Positions 1 through 9,700 of a stretch of DNA of 64,000 bases are shown piece by piece. A program made the translations under genes and the position numbers. The notes under the pieces are model-generated. The model was not told the DNA's origin. It saw only the letters and a program-made list of their open reading frames with translations, and did not search any database. Origin of the DNA: Paenibacillus cremeus (GTDB lineage: Bacteria; Bacillota; Bacilli; Paenibacillales; NBRC-103111). Positions within the stretch are counted from its first letter, which is position 1; every line of letters starts with the position of its first letter. The stretch spans positions 1-64,000 of the forward strand of contig NZ_VNJI01000033.1 of NCBI RefSeq assembly GCF_007786445.1. The letters are read 5' to 3'.

Positions 1-49
1 CCTTTAACGATTCTGGATAATGTTTAAATTTTTGTCCTTTAATCGCCAT
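1..49 (-). CDS. IS3-family transposase OrfA, N-terminal fragment (cut by window edge)
   Basis: Sixteen codons are visible from ATG at 49-47 on the minus strand, reading MAIKGQKFKHYPESLK. This resembles the N-terminus of IS3-family OrfA proteins, whose helix-turn-helix follows directly after such a basic leader. A Shine-Dalgarno-like AAGGGG lies about nine bases upstream, inside the right arm of the inverted repeat described separately. Only the first residues can be seen, so completeness cannot be judged. OrfA normally binds the IS ends and is joined to OrfB by ribosomal frameshifting. Confidence 0.65.
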   Translation of the reverse strand, partial: MAIKGQKFKHYPESLK

Positions 50-54
50 AAAAA

Positions 55-118
55 TGCACCCCTTAGAATTTATCGGATTAACCAAGGGGTTTTTCCAATG
101 TCTATTCTAAGGGGTGCA
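55..118 (-). repeat. Perfect 15-bp inverted repeat at the IS end, covering the orfA ribosome binding site
   Basis: TGCACCCCTTAGAAT at 55-69 is exactly complementary to 104-118, with a 34-base loop. The outer arm is the IS terminus and the inner arm contains the orfA Shine-Dalgarno sequence. RNA transcribed into the element from outside would fold and bury that site. RNA started inside the loop would not. Such protection from read-through transcription is known for some other insertion sequences; here it is inferred from sequence. Confidence 0.6.
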
Positions 119-160
119 CTCTACAATATGGCAAGTGGACTCTTTTTCACTTTACACTCC

Positions 161-1858
161 CTACAGCTTGAAATGACGAATGCTCTCGCGAAGCTCTTCC
201 GCCAGGCGGGACAGCTGCTCCGCACTGCCGGAGATGTGCTCCATCGAGGAGAGCTGCTGCTGCGAAGCGGCGGCTACCCCGTCCGTGTTCTCGCTCGAGG
301 TCTGGGCGATACTGGCCGTCGAGGTCACCGAAGCGGAGACCTGCTCTGTGGCGGCCGCCATCTCTTGCGAGGTAGCGGATACCTCTTGCACATGCACATT
401 CATATGGCTGATCGCATCTGCGATCGTCCGGAACGTTTGACCGGAGCCGTTCACGAGGGTGATCCCCTCCGCTACTTGGCGCGTAACCTCGTGCATCGCC
501 GTCACCGTTTCTTCGGTTTCGGCCTGGATTGTAAGAACCCGCTCGGAAATGCCCTTCGCGGACTGGGCGGACTGCTCCGCCAGCTTCTTCACTTCCGTCG
601 CGACGACCGCGAAGCCTTTGCCGTGCTCACCGGCCCGGGCCGCCTCGATCGAGGCGTTCAAGGCCAGCAGGTTCGTCTGATGCGCCAGCTCCGCAATGAG
701 GCTGACGATGCCGCCGATATGCGTCGAGTGCTCACCGAGCTGCTCTACGCGCTTCGACGTCTGGGACGCCGTGCTGGAGATCGCCGTCATCTGACGCTCG
801 GCCTCCGCCATCGCCTCCGTGCCCTTCGACGCGCTCTGCGTCGTATCGGAGAAAATCTCAGCCATATCCGCCGCTGTCTCCGAAATCCGCCCGATGCCGA
901 TGGCCATTTCCTCCATCGCATGCGCCGTCTCGTTCGCGGCCGCCAGCTGCTCACGCGAGCCGTCGGCGACCGTCTGCACGGAGACGGCGATTTGCGTGGC
1001 CGCCTTCGCGGTTTGCGCCGCACTTTCCGCCAGCTGGGCGGACAGCGCCGTGACCTGGGCGGAGGCGTCCGCCGAGCGGCTGATCGCCGCGTGCAGCTGC
1101 CGCACCATGCGGCTCAGCGCCTCGGCCAGCTGGCCGATCTCATCGCGGCTGCGGACCGCCAGCGGCTTCGTCGTCAGATCGCCGTCGGCGACGCGTATGA
1201 TGCCTGCGGTAACCGCGCGCAGAGGCTGTGCCACGATGCGCAGGAACACCCAGCTGATCAATCCGGCCGCCAACACACCCAGAGCAAGAATGACGTAAAT
1301 CCAGATCAGGCTGTCTTTGTGCGCTTTTTTCACATCCGCAGAGGAGGCTTCAGCGCCCTTCTGATTCATTTGCTCCAAATGCGTCAGATTGATCAGCAGC
1401 GCGCCAAAAATCTTTTGCCCGCCGTCAATGAGCACTTGGGCCTGGGCCGGAGAGGTTTTGCTGGCGACGAGTGTCTTCTGGGTATTTTTCTTAAATTCAT
1501 CCCAGTTCGCGGTAAATTGCTTGAATTCCTCGCGTTCCGCATCCGACTGGATCCCTTTTTCATAGCTGGCTATGGTTTGGTCCAGCGTGTCATAGATTTC
1601 ACCAATGGTTGATTCAATAGCCTTTCGCGCCTCCGGATCGTTCTTATCCCGGTGCTGGAAAACGAGGTTGAGCACGTGCTCGGTTTCATACCGGAGCGTG
1701 TCCATTTGATTAATCCTCGGCATCCAATTTTCGGTCACCAGTTCGACGCGGCTTTGCATGTACATCATGCGGTTCAAGGATAAGATCGCAGTGATGACGG
1801 TAAGCAGCAGCATCGTGATAAACCCCAGTGTTAACTTACGGCTGACAGTCCAATGCAT
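161..1858 (-). CDS. Methyl-accepting chemotaxis protein
   Basis: A transmembrane chemoreceptor that would signal to CheA/CheW. From ATG at 1858 it is 565 residues: TM1 about 10-28, an extracellular four-helix-bundle-type domain about 35-183, TM2 about 185-207, a HAMP linker, and a long cytoplasmic signalling domain. The conserved signalling tip ([17 protein letters not shown]) lies near residues 400-415. The start was chosen because AGGGGG lies just upstream of 1858; an ATG eight codons earlier lacks a site. The ligand cannot be told. The gene is monocistronic and divergent from the chitinase. Its 3' end is next to an IS end, and no clear terminator is left between them. Confidence 0.93.
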   Translation of the reverse strand: MHWTVSRKLTLGFITMLLLTVITAILSLNRMMYMQSRVELVTENWMPRINQMDTLRYETEHVLNLVFQHRDKNDPEARKAIESTIGEIYDTLDQTIASYEKGIQSDAEREEFKQFTANWDEFKKNTQKTLVASKTSPAQAQVLIDGGQKIFGALLINLTHLEQMNQKGAEASSADVKKAHKDSLIWIYVILALGVLAAGLISWVFLRIVAQPLRAVTAGIIRVADGDLTTKPLAVRSRDEIGQLAEALSRMVRQLHAAISRSADASAQVTALSAQLAESAAQTAKAATQIAVSVQTVADGSREQLAAANETAHAMEEMAIGIGRISETAADMAEIFSDTTQSASKGTEAMAEAERQMTAISSTASQTSKRVEQLGEHSTHIGGIVSLIAELAHQTNLLALNASIEAARAGEHGKGFAVVATEVKKLAEQSAQSAKGISERVLTIQAETEETVTAMHEVTRQVAEGITLVNGSGQTFRTIADAISHMNVHVQEVSATSQEMAAATEQVSASVTSTASIAQTSSENTDGVAAASQQQLSSMEHISGSAEQLSRLAEELRESIRHFKL

Positions 1859-1938
1859 AATTGGCCCCCTATATGTATGCAATTATTCGAACAAGTAATT
1901 CGACACGATGTGACAGAACCCTTTATTCAAACTTTTTA

Positions 1939-1944
1939 ATTATA
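1939..1944 (-). promoter_or_regulatory. Likely -10 box for the chemoreceptor gene
   Basis: A perfect TATAAT on the minus strand lies about 80 bp upstream of the chemoreceptor start. The -35 region at the proper distance is poor and AT-rich, so this is a tentative sigma-A promoter. No good sigma-D motility promoter was recognised. Confidence 0.4.
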
Positions 1945-1994
1945 CAGGAAAAAAATACCTAATTTTGCGACGTTCGTTACCAAAGTCATAGTAT

Positions 1995-2008
1995 TTCAAA
2001 CGCTTTCT
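1995..2008 (-). promoter_or_regulatory. Possible catabolite-responsive element (cre)
   Basis: The minus strand reads AGAAAGCGTTTGAA and matches 12 of 14 positions of the CcpA cre consensus TGWAARCGYTWNCW. It sits in the divergent intergenic region, about 70 bp upstream of the probable chitinase -35 box. Carbon catabolite control of a chitinase is plausible, but the position upstream of the promoter is not the classical repressing one. Confidence 0.35.
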
Positions 2009-2079
2009 AGTTCCCAGGTCTCTATCATGGCAATCTAGCGTTGGCGATAATAGGAGTGAACGGAAAACAATAGATTTCG

Positions 2080-2107
2080 TTGACAACTGACATCATGATT
2101 CCATGCT
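2080..2107 (+). promoter_or_regulatory. Probable sigma-A promoter of the chitinase gene
   Basis: TTGACA at 2080-2085 is followed after 16 bases by CATGCT at 2102-2107, a weak -10. This places the transcription start near 2114, which fits translation from the TTG at 2170 and argues against the longer reading frame starting further upstream. Confidence 0.4.
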
Positions 2108-2169
2108 GTAACAGTTGCACTCCGAACAAAAACAGCAAGATTTACATCCAGAAGGGGAGGAAATTCGGT

Positions 2170-3651
2170 TTGAAACGTACGGTTGTTTTTCGTCATGTGC
2201 TAGTGGTGTCTATGATTCTATCTTTCTTTTTTGCGTTTTTCGCTCCTGATGCTTATGCAGCGAGGGATCGCCGAGCCCCAACCGCACCAACAGGGTTGAA
2301 GGTAACGAGCGTGACGGATCGGACGGCAGTTCTGGACTGGAATGCGGCGACCGATAATGTGAAGGTGACGTCCTATTGGGTGTACCAGGGATCGGCGCTG
2401 CTGACCAAGACAACAGGTCTCACTTACACGGCGACGGGGCTGACACCAGGTCAAAAATACACCTTCAGCGTAAAAGCCGCAGATGCCGCAGGAAACGTGT
2501 CGTCGTCAAGCAGTAGTGTAAGCGCAACGACATTGGCAAGCACACCTGCTCCAACGAAGAAAGCACTCATCGGCTATTACTCCGGCTGGTCGACCTATAA
2601 CGGCAAGCAGGTGGCAGACCTCGACGGAAGTCAATTGACGCAGATTAATTATGCCTTTGCCGCAATCGGGCCGGATTTGAAAATCGCGCTGGGCGACTCG
2701 TACGCCGATGTAGAGCAGCGGTTCCCGAACGATACCGGAAGCGAGCCGTTTTTCGGAAACCTGGGTCAGCTGGTGAAGCTGAAGCAGCGGTATCCGCAGC
2801 TAAAAACCTTGATCTCGGTCGGCGGCTGGTCGGGGTCGGCCCATTTTTCAGACGTGGCACTGACCGAGGCGTCTCGTACGGCCTTTGCCAATAGCGCGCT
2901 GGCCTTTATTTTGAAATATAAAATGGACGGCATCGATATCGATTGGGAATATCCGGTGGCGGGCGGCGATCCGGGGAATATCACAAGACCTGAGGATAAA
3001 GTGAACTTTACGCTGCTCATGAAAAAGCTCCGGGAAACCTTGGACGCGCAGAAGGCAAAGGACGGAAAAACGTATTTGCTCAGCTTTGCCGCTGCAGCCG
3101 GCTCCTCCTATATCAACAATGTAGAGCTAAGTAAATTGCAGACTTACGTCGATTATGTCAACGTGATGAGCTACGATATGCATGGAACATGGGACTCGGA
3201 GACTGGGTTCAATGCGCCGCTGTACAAGGACCCTGCTGTCGGCTCCGCATCGGACATCGGCATTCATGACGTGATGCAGCTGTTTTTGAAGGCCGGCGTA
3301 CCGTCAGGGAAGCTGGTCATGGGCGTTCCGTTTTACGGCTACAAATATGACCAGGTGGCGAATGTGAACCATGGCTTGTACCAAAGCTTCCAAGGCGGGA
3401 AGGCGCTGACTTATGCGGAGATCGTATCGGGCTACTTGAATCAGGGGTATACGCGGTATTACAATGCCGCTTCGCAGGCTCCGTATCTGTACAACGGTTC
3501 GAGCTTGATCAGCTACGACGACCCGGAGTCCGTGCAAGCAAAGGCTGCCTATGTCAAAAGCCAAGGCTTAGCCGGGGCGATGATCTGGACGCTGGGACAG
3601 GATACGGTGAATCGGGACCTGCAGTCTGCCCTGTATCGAGGCTTGCAATAA
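2170..3651 (+). CDS. Secreted GH18 chitinase with fibronectin type III domain
   Basis: It hydrolyses beta-1,4 bonds of chitin outside the cell. From TTG at 2170 (preceded by AGGGGAGGA) it is about 493 residues. A signal peptide covers about 1-30 and ends in AYA. A fibronectin type III domain follows at about 37-122, then a short linker, then a GH18 barrel to the C-terminus. The catalytic DxxDxDxE motif reads DGIDIDWE at about residues 253-260, with the general acid Glu near 260. The substrate insertion and YGY-type motifs (MGVPFYGYKY) are present. The Fn3-before-barrel order is common in bacterial chitinases. A terminator follows directly. Activity on related glycans is possible. Confidence 0.92.
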   Translation: MKRTVVFRHVLVVSMILSFFFAFFAPDAYAARDRRAPTAPTGLKVTSVTDRTAVLDWNAATDNVKVTSYWVYQGSALLTKTTGLTYTATGLTPGQKYTFSVKAADAAGNVSSSSSSVSATTLASTPAPTKKALIGYYSGWSTYNGKQVADLDGSQLTQINYAFAAIGPDLKIALGDSYADVEQRFPNDTGSEPFFGNLGQLVKLKQRYPQLKTLISVGGWSGSAHFSDVALTEASRTAFANSALAFILKYKMDGIDIDWEYPVAGGDPGNITRPEDKVNFTLLMKKLRETLDAQKAKDGKTYLLSFAAAAGSSYINNVELSKLQTYVDYVNVMSYDMHGTWDSETGFNAPLYKDPAVGSASDIGIHDVMQLFLKAGVPSGKLVMGVPFYGYKYDQVANVNHGLYQSFQGGKALTYAEIVSGYLNQGYTRYYNAASQAPYLYNGSSLISYDDPESVQAKAAYVKSQGLAGAMIWTLGQDTVNRDLQSALYRGLQ

Positions 3652-3658
3652 ATAGGAA

Positions 3659-3697
3659 AAGGATGAGGGACGCAGCTGTGAGCTGTTCCTCATCCTT
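3659..3697. terminator. Bidirectional terminator between chitinase and aldo/keto reductase
   Basis: AAGGATGAGG at 3659-3668 pairs with CCTCATCCTT at 3688-3697. The plus strand continues in T residues, and A residues before the stem serve the converging gene. Confidence 0.85.
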
Positions 3698-3703
3698 TTT
3701 TTA

Positions 3704-4672
3704 TTAATACCGGCTGCCAAAGGTGGCTCCGACAGGCGCGAGCTCATTCAATCGGGCCAGCTCATCCGGTGTAAACTTAATCGAGAGCGCAGCGACATTT
3801 TGCTCCAGATACTTCACTCGCTTCGTGCCTGGAATAGGTACAATATCCTGACCTTGAGCGAGCACCCAAGCCAACGCCAGCTGTGCAGGAGTAACGCTTT
3901 TGGCCTCAGCAAGCTGCTGAATACCGTGGACAATCCGCAGGTTCTGCTCGAAAGCGGCATCCGTAAAGCGCGGGTTCTGCATCCGCCAGTCGTCAGCGGT
4001 CAGCTCGCTGCGGCTTGTAATCGTTCCGGTCAAGAAGCCCCGGCCAAGCGGACTATACGGGACGAAGCCAACGCCCAGCTCACGGCATGCATTCAGGATG
4101 TCCAGCTCAGGCTCACGGGACCATAAGGAATACTCCGTTTGCACGGCGCTAATCGGATGGACGGCATGCGCGGCCGCCAGCTGCTCCGGGGTAACCTCCG
4201 AAAGACCGAGATAGCGCACCTTCCCTTCCTTCACCAGCTCCGCCATCGCGCCTACCGTTTCAGCGATCGGCACCTTTGGGTCCGCCCGATGACAATAGTA
4301 CAGATCGATGTAATCCGTGCCCAAGCGGCGCAAGCAGGCTTCGCAGGCTTCTTTAACATACTCCGGCATGCCGCTGAGTCCCAAATGCTGCGTTGCGCTG
4401 CGCAAAACGCCGAATTTCGTAGCAATCTGAACCGACGAGCGATGCGGCTTCAGCCCTTTTCCAACGAGTCGTTCATTGGCCCCCATCCCGTGCTCGTCAA
4501 ACCCGTATATATCCGCCGTATCAAAAAAGGTAATGCCCAGCTCCAAAGCCCGATGCAGCGTCTCCAGCGACTCCGATTCATGGGTCTGGCCGTAAAACTC
4601 CGACATCCCCATGCAGCCCAAGCCCATACGGGACACTTGAAGCCCTTGTGCTCCTAATGCAGCAGCTTCCAT
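3704..4672 (-). CDS. Aldo/keto reductase family oxidoreductase
   Basis: A probable NADPH-dependent (alpha/beta)8-barrel oxidoreductase of 322 residues, close to the family's usual length. The N-terminus has the GLGCMGMSEFYG motif. Family catalytic residues are visible: Asp and Tyr in FFDTADIYG, a Lys in QIATKFG and a His in YYCHRADP. The C-terminal GTKRVKYLEQN loop fits cofactor binding. The ATG at 4672 was chosen because GAGGAGGAAAAG lies just upstream; an in-frame start nine codons earlier has none. It is divergent from the TetR regulator at 4846, which may control it. The substrate is unknown. Confidence 0.9.
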   Translation of the reverse strand: MEAAALGAQGLQVSRMGLGCMGMSEFYGQTHESESLETLHRALELGITFFDTADIYGFDEHGMGANERLVGKGLKPHRSSVQIATKFGVLRSATQHLGLSGMPEYVKEACEACLRRLGTDYIDLYYCHRADPKVPIAETVGAMAELVKEGKVRYLGLSEVTPEQLAAAHAVHPISAVQTEYSLWSREPELDILNACRELGVGFVPYSPLGRGFLTGTITSRSELTADDWRMQNPRFTDAAFEQNLRIVHGIQQLAEAKSVTPAQLALAWVLAQGQDIVPIPGTKRVKYLEQNVAALSIKFTPDELARLNELAPVGATFGSRY

Positions 4673-4845
4673 TTCTTTTCCTCCTCGTCGATTCCTCAAA
4701 GTAGGATTTCATGGAACTAACCTTACCATACGGATCGCTAAAAAGTAAACTAATTAACTTAAAAAAGTTCAAATAGTATATTTTGTTTATGGATGATCGC
4801 TTTTACGGTATACTATGTACTACGAAACCAATGGAGGCAATTGCA

Positions 4846-5532
4846 ATGGATTCCACGACGACGAGCTCCCCCGCAACCGATAAAGCAGCCAAGGCCATCG
4901 AGAAGCTGATCCTCAAGATTATCCCGATCATGCAAAGAAGCGGCTTCAGTCTGCTCAAGATGGACGAAGCGGCCAAAACGATGGATGTCAGCAAAGCGAC
5001 AATGTATAAATATTTTGCTTCCAAGGACGAGATTGTGGAAAAGGTCGTAGACCATTTTGCAGAGTACATTTCGAAGATGGTTCAAGACATGCCGCAGGCG
5101 GACCAGGCCACTTACTACAAGTCTTTGAGGAAGGTGTTTCAGCAATCGCTGGTGATGGCGGTTTATTTGTCGGATGTGTTTCTCCACGATTTATCCAGCC
5201 TGTATCCGCAGCTCTATGATCGGCTGATGCAGCTGGTCGAAGTTCGCAATGCTCGGCTCGCTCAATTTTTCGCTGAAGGGATGGAGAGCGGCGTATTTCA
5301 CCGGTTGAATCCGGTTGTGCTGATCCTTCAGATCGATACGATGCTTCGCAAAATGATTGACCCCAAGCTGCTGACGAGCCAGCATTTGTCGATGAAGCAG
5401 GCGCTAGCGGACTATTATGACATCATGAAGCGCCAGGTGCTGAAGCAGGATTTCGCTGCTGACCAGGACGAAGAGGACTCCGAGATGGAGAGCTTCTTGA
5501 ATCACATGGTGCAAAAGCTGTCGCGTTACTAA
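4846..5532 (+). CDS. TetR/AcrR-family transcriptional regulator
   Basis: A 228-residue DNA-binding repressor-type protein. The N-terminal helix-turn-helix is seen around residues 28-60 (MDEAAKTMDVSKATMYKYFASKDEIV), followed by a variable helical ligand-binding domain. ATG at 4846 has GGAGG eight bases upstream; upstream in-frame ATGs do not. It is divergent from the aldo/keto reductase, the usual arrangement of a regulator and its target. The 173-bp intergenic region has an imperfect AACTT/AAGTT inverted repeat near 4758-4771, but no convincing operator. The acidic tail (DQDEEDSEME) is notable. The effector is unknown. Confidence 0.85.
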   Translation: MDSTTTSSPATDKAAKAIEKLILKIIPIMQRSGFSLLKMDEAAKTMDVSKATMYKYFASKDEIVEKVVDHFAEYISKMVQDMPQADQATYYKSLRKVFQQSLVMAVYLSDVFLHDLSSLYPQLYDRLMQLVEVRNARLAQFFAEGMESGVFHRLNPVVLILQIDTMLRKMIDPKLLTSQHLSMKQALADYYDIMKRQVLKQDFAADQDEEDSEMESFLNHMVQKLSRY

Positions 5533-5539
5533 ACGACAA

Positions 5540-5568
5540 TTGACTGCTTGTTATAACACGTGTTATTT
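5540..5568 (+). promoter_or_regulatory. Promoter and palindromic operator of the LacI-family gene
   Basis: TTGACT at 5540-5545 and TTATTT at 5563-5568 form a 17-bp-spaced promoter. The perfect palindrome ATAACACGTGTTAT at 5553-5566 fills the spacer and enters the -10 box. The same 14 bases recur before the alpha-mannosidase gene. This is the expected layout for repression by the adjacent LacI-type protein, including of its own gene. Confidence 0.75.
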
Positions 5569-5590
5569 TGTATTTGAGGTGTCTAGGACA

Positions 5591-6622
5591 ATGAAGCGTG
5601 CAACCAGTTTTGATGTGGCCCAAAAAGCCGGCGTTTCCCGCAGTGTCGTCTCCGCGGTGCTCAACAACACGCGTGGCATCGGGGTCAGCGAGGAGAAGCG
5701 GCGGGCGGTGCTGCAGGCGATTGAAGAGCTGAATTATGTGGTCGATGTGCAGGCCAAAGGCATGCGCACCGGGCGCAGCCAGTGCATTGCCGCTTATGGA
5801 AATTTGAAAAATCCCTTCTTCGCGCAGATGCTCCAAGGGCTGCAGAAGGTGTGCAATGAGCGCGGCTACTATGTGCTGCTTTGCGGAGCGTCTGCGGATG
5901 CTGGCGTGGATCCGCGGAAGAAGCTGCTCGACCTTTTTCTGCAGCGGCGCATCGACGGGATCGTGTCCAAGGATACGACCGGCTATATGAACGAAGAGTG
6001 GGAGCGGGAAGTTCACCGGCTGAACATTCCGCATGTTTCCGTAGAAGGGTTCCCCGAATCGGACGGCATTGCATCCGTTCAAATGGACTACGGCCAGAGC
6101 GTTCGTGAGGCGCTGGATTATGCGTGGTCTCGGACGAAGCTGCCTCCAGTATATTTGGAGCTGTTTAACGGCCCGGTCCATGCTCCCAATTGGGGAGACC
6201 GGCATCGGACGCAGGCGTACCTAGCCTGGATGCGCGAGCATGGATTGGAGCCTAACGTGCTTCAAAAGCTCTATCAAGCTTGGCCGGAAGATGAGGCCTG
6301 GTGGTTCGATCTGGTGCACAGCTGGAAGGGGCGACAGGTCAGCGTGCTGACCAACTGGTCGCGTGCTTCGGTGGCGATTTACCGTGCGGCCTATGAGGTG
6401 GGCTTACGAATTGGCAGTGACGTGCATGTGATGGCTGCGGACAATACGGAGCAGCTGAACGAAGCGATGGTTCCGGCGTTAAGCGCGGTCGAGGTGCCTT
6501 ATGCGGAAATGGGCGAGGCGGCGGCGCTGCGGCTGCTGGAGTACACGGAGGGCACGCGGGCGCTTGCCGATACCGAGCGGATCTGGCTGCCGGCAAAGCT
6601 GATGGCTCGGGAGAGCATGTAG
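5591..6622 (+). CDS. LacI-family regulator, probable repressor of the alpha-mannosidase gene
   Basis: A 343-residue regulator. The N-terminal LacI helix-turn-helix is clear (FDVAQKAGVSRSVVSAVLNN, residues about 5-24). A hinge and a periplasmic-binding-protein-like sugar domain follow to the C-terminus. The ATG at 5591 was chosen because the HTH starts immediately after it and a GAGGTG-type site lies upstream. It lies 168 bp before the GH38 gene in the same direction. Identical palindromic operators precede both genes, so the regulator probably represses both and is released by a mannoside-derived sugar; the inducer is inferred. A GC-rich hairpin follows the stop. Confidence 0.9.
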   Translation: MKRATSFDVAQKAGVSRSVVSAVLNNTRGIGVSEEKRRAVLQAIEELNYVVDVQAKGMRTGRSQCIAAYGNLKNPFFAQMLQGLQKVCNERGYYVLLCGASADAGVDPRKKLLDLFLQRRIDGIVSKDTTGYMNEEWEREVHRLNIPHVSVEGFPESDGIASVQMDYGQSVREALDYAWSRTKLPPVYLELFNGPVHAPNWGDRHRTQAYLAWMREHGLEPNVLQKLYQAWPEDEAWWFDLVHSWKGRQVSVLTNWSRASVAIYRAAYEVGLRIGSDVHVMAADNTEQLNEAMVPALSAVEVPYAEMGEAAALRLLEYTEGTRALADTERIWLPAKLMARESM

Positions 6623-6635
6623 CTGATGCGAAAGG

Positions 6636-6660
6636 AACCGGGGTCCGAGGGGCCCCGGTT
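6636..6660 (+). terminator. GC-rich hairpin after the LacI-family gene
   Basis: AACCGGGG at 6636-6643 pairs with CCCCGGTT at 6653-6660. There is no T tract, so it may be a weak terminator or an RNA 3'-end stabiliser. Confidence 0.4.
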
Positions 6661-6742
6661 AGACTGAAGCTTCACGGCAATGGATGCGCCTGCATGAACT
6701 GCAGTGTGTTGTATGCATAAAAACGCTCAATCATGCCAACTA

Positions 6743-6759
6743 ATAACACGTGTTATAAT
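6743..6759 (+). promoter_or_regulatory. Operator overlapping the -10 box of the alpha-mannosidase gene
   Basis: The palindrome ATAACACGTGTTAT at 6743-6756 is identical to the one before the LacI-type gene. It overlaps a perfect -10 TATAAT at 6754-6759; the -35 region is weak. Binding here would block RNA polymerase. Confidence 0.75.
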
Positions 6760-6779
6760 TTATCGAGGAGGACTCATAT

Positions 6780-9700
6780 ATGTTATGGACGAAAGAAAAG
6801 CTGGCAGCACGAATCAAAGAGCTGGATGGATTCCGGTATCGTGACGAGCAGCGGGTGGCTAACCTGCGATTGCAAGAAGATCCCGAGGGAGAGATCGGCA
6901 GCCATCCGCCGGACAACGAGGCCTGGATGCCAGCACAGATCGGCGATCGCTGGATTGGCCGAGATTTGTATCTGTGGATTGCGTTCGAATTCGATGTACC
7001 TGCCGCTTGGGAAGGCCGTAAGGTGCTGGGCCGCTTCGATTTCGGACGTTCCGGAGGCAACAGCGGCTTCGAATCGCTGCTGTTCTTGAACGGCGAGCCG
7101 TACCAGGGCGTTGACTCGAACCACGAGGAAGTGTTCCTGCCGATGCCGCAATCTGCCGGCCAGCGGCTTGAATTCCGCGTGCGGATGTGGTCCGGGCTCA
7201 ACGGCTACGGCAAGGCGGCGCCAATCGAGAATCAGCTCCGCATGGCGAATATCGGCTGGCTGGACGAAGCGGTCGACGACCTCTACTATACCAGCACCGC
7301 GGTGCTGCAAACCGTGCAGCTGCTCAGCGACAGCCGGCCGGAGCATCATGAGCTGCTCAGCGCCCTCGATCGGGCTTTTCTGCGCATCGATTGGTCGGCG
7401 CCGGGCTCGGAGGCTTTTTACGAATCGTTGTATGATGCCCGCGAAGTGCTGAACAAGCAGCTGGCGGCGATGCCGAAGCATCATCCGGTCACGGTGCAGT
7501 GCATCGGCCATACGCACATCGATGTGGCGTGGCTGTGGCGTCTGAAGCATACGCGGGAAAAATCAGCCCGCTCTTTCTCCACCGTCCTGCGCCTGATGGA
7601 GCAGTACCCGGACTACGTGTTCGTGCAAACCCAGCCGCAGCTATACGAATACATGCAAGCGGATTATCCGGAGCTATACCAGCAAATCCAAGCGCGTGTC
7701 AAAGAAGGCCGCTGGGAAGCGGGCGGGGCGATGTGGCTCGAGGCGGATTGCAATCTGACGTCAGGCGAATCGCTTGTTCGTCAGCTGCTGTACGGCACTC
7801 GTTTTTTCCGCGAGCAATTTGGGGTGGAATGTCGTTACCTGTGGCTTCCGGACGTGTTTGGCTACAGCTGGGCACTCCCGCAGATTTTGAAAAAATCAGG
7901 CATCGACATGTTCATGACGACCAAAATCAGCTGGAACCAATATAACCGAATGCCGCACGATACGTTCCATTGGAAGGGCATTGACGGCAGCGAGGTGCTG
8001 ACGCACTTTATCACTACACCGGATAATGGAAGCAGCGAAGGCGCGTTCTATTATACTTACAACGGCAGCATCACCCCGAAATCGGTGCAGGGGATTTGGG
8101 ACGCCTATCGGGACAAGGAGCTGAATCAGGAGCTGCTGCTGGCTTACGGCTACGGCGACGGGGGCGGCGGCGTCAATCGTCCGATGCTGGAGATGCGGCG
8201 CCGGCTTGCGGCGATGCCAGGCTTGCCTAAGGTGACGACAGGCCGAGCGGACGAGTATTTCGACCGGCTGCAGCAGCAGATCGCCTCTACCGACCGGTAT
8301 GTGCATACGTGGGACGGCGAGCTGTATTTGGAGCTGCACCGCGGGACCTACACGAGCCAAGCCTTCGTGAAGCGGGCGAACCGGAAGCTGGAGCTGCTGT
8401 ACCGGGAAACCGAATGGCTGAGCGTGCTGGGCAGCGTGCTTCGCTCGGATTGGAGCGCGTACCCGCAAGCGGAGCTGCTGGAGGGCTGGAAAATCATCCT
8501 GCGCAACCAGTTCCACGATATTATCCCAGGCTCTTCTATTGGTGAGGTGTACGAGGATTGCCGCGTAGAGTATGCGGAGGCATACGACATTGCCGGCGTA
8601 GCATGGAAGAAGGCCGCAGGCGCGCTGACCGGTGGTGGAGCGGCGGAACGTCACTACACTGTGCTCAACAACGCCTCCTGGCAGCGGGACGATGTGGTGC
8701 GCATTCCAGCGGCTGATCTGGAAGACGGAAGCTGGGTGGATGCGGAGGACCGCCCGCTGATCGCACAGCGTTCAGGTCAGGACTGGCTGGTTCAAGCCAA
8801 AGGGCTGCCTTCGATGGGGTACTCCGCGATCCGGTTTGCCACTGCTGGTCAGCAGGCTTTGGAGACAACGCCGTTCGAAGCGACGGCTGCTGGCATTTCC
8901 ACCCCGTACTATACGATCGAGTGGGAGGCGGCATCGGGCCGGCTGACGCGGATTTACGATAGGCAGCATGGACGCGAGGTGCTTACTGCCGGCGCCTTCG
9001 GCAACGAGCTGCAGGTGTTCGAGGATAAGCCGAAGGGACGCCATGAGGCGTGGGATATCGATATTTTTTATCAGGAAAAAATGCGCTCGGTATCCGACCT
9101 CAAGCACGCGGTGGTGGAGGAAGTTGGTCCGCTGCAAGCGGTGGTGCGGTTCGCTTGGGCTTACGGCAAGTCGACCATTGAACAGCGCATGATCGTGTAC
9201 GCCCGCAGCCGGCGAATTGATTTTGAGGCCCGGGTTGATTGGCACGAGCAGCGCCAGCTGCTGAAAGCGGCGTTCCCGGTCGATGTCCGGGCGACGGAAG
9301 CAACCTTCGACATCCAGTTCGGGAATGTGAAGCGTCCGACGCACTGGAATACAAGCTGGGATTATGCGCGGTTTGAGACGGTTGGCCACCAGTGGGCGGA
9401 CTTGTCCGAACGCAGCTATGGCGTAAGTCTGCTGAACGATTGCAAATACGGCTATGACATTAAAGGTAACGTTATGCGCCTGTCGCTCATCAAATCGGCG
9501 CTGGTACCGGACCCTCAGGCGGATCAAGGATTGCATGAGTTTACGTACTCGCTCTTCCCGCATGCCGGAGATTGGTATGAAGCCGGTACCGTGCAGGAAG
9601 CGTGGTCGCTGAACAATCCGCTGACGGCCGCCATCGGCAAGCCTGAGCGAGCGGCCTTGTCGCTGGTTGGCCTTGCCGGAGCGGCTGCGGCTCACGTCAT

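Larger units (their letters stand above)
1..118 (-). mobile_element. Left end of an IS3-family insertion sequence (continues beyond window)
   Basis: Read on the minus strand, the element begins at 118 with a TG-starting terminal sequence (TGCACCCCTTAGAAT). A 69-base leader follows, then the start of a transposase orfA reading out of the window. TG/CA termini and a short leader before orfA are typical of the IS3 family; the assignment rests on this and on the orfA N-terminus. The right end and the target duplication lie outside the window. The element ends about 40 bp from the stop codon of the chemoreceptor gene and did not interrupt it. Confidence 0.7.

Noticed and set aside
20-1612. A 530-codon plus-strand frame opposite the chemoreceptor gene
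   Set aside because: The translation is Arg/Leu/Gly-rich without a domain, while the minus-strand frame is a clear chemotaxis receptor.
2080-2169. Longer chitinase start at 2080
   Set aside because: The codon there is the TTGACA of the probable promoter, and the extra 30 residues would precede a normal signal peptide. The TTG at 2170 has a strong ribosome site.
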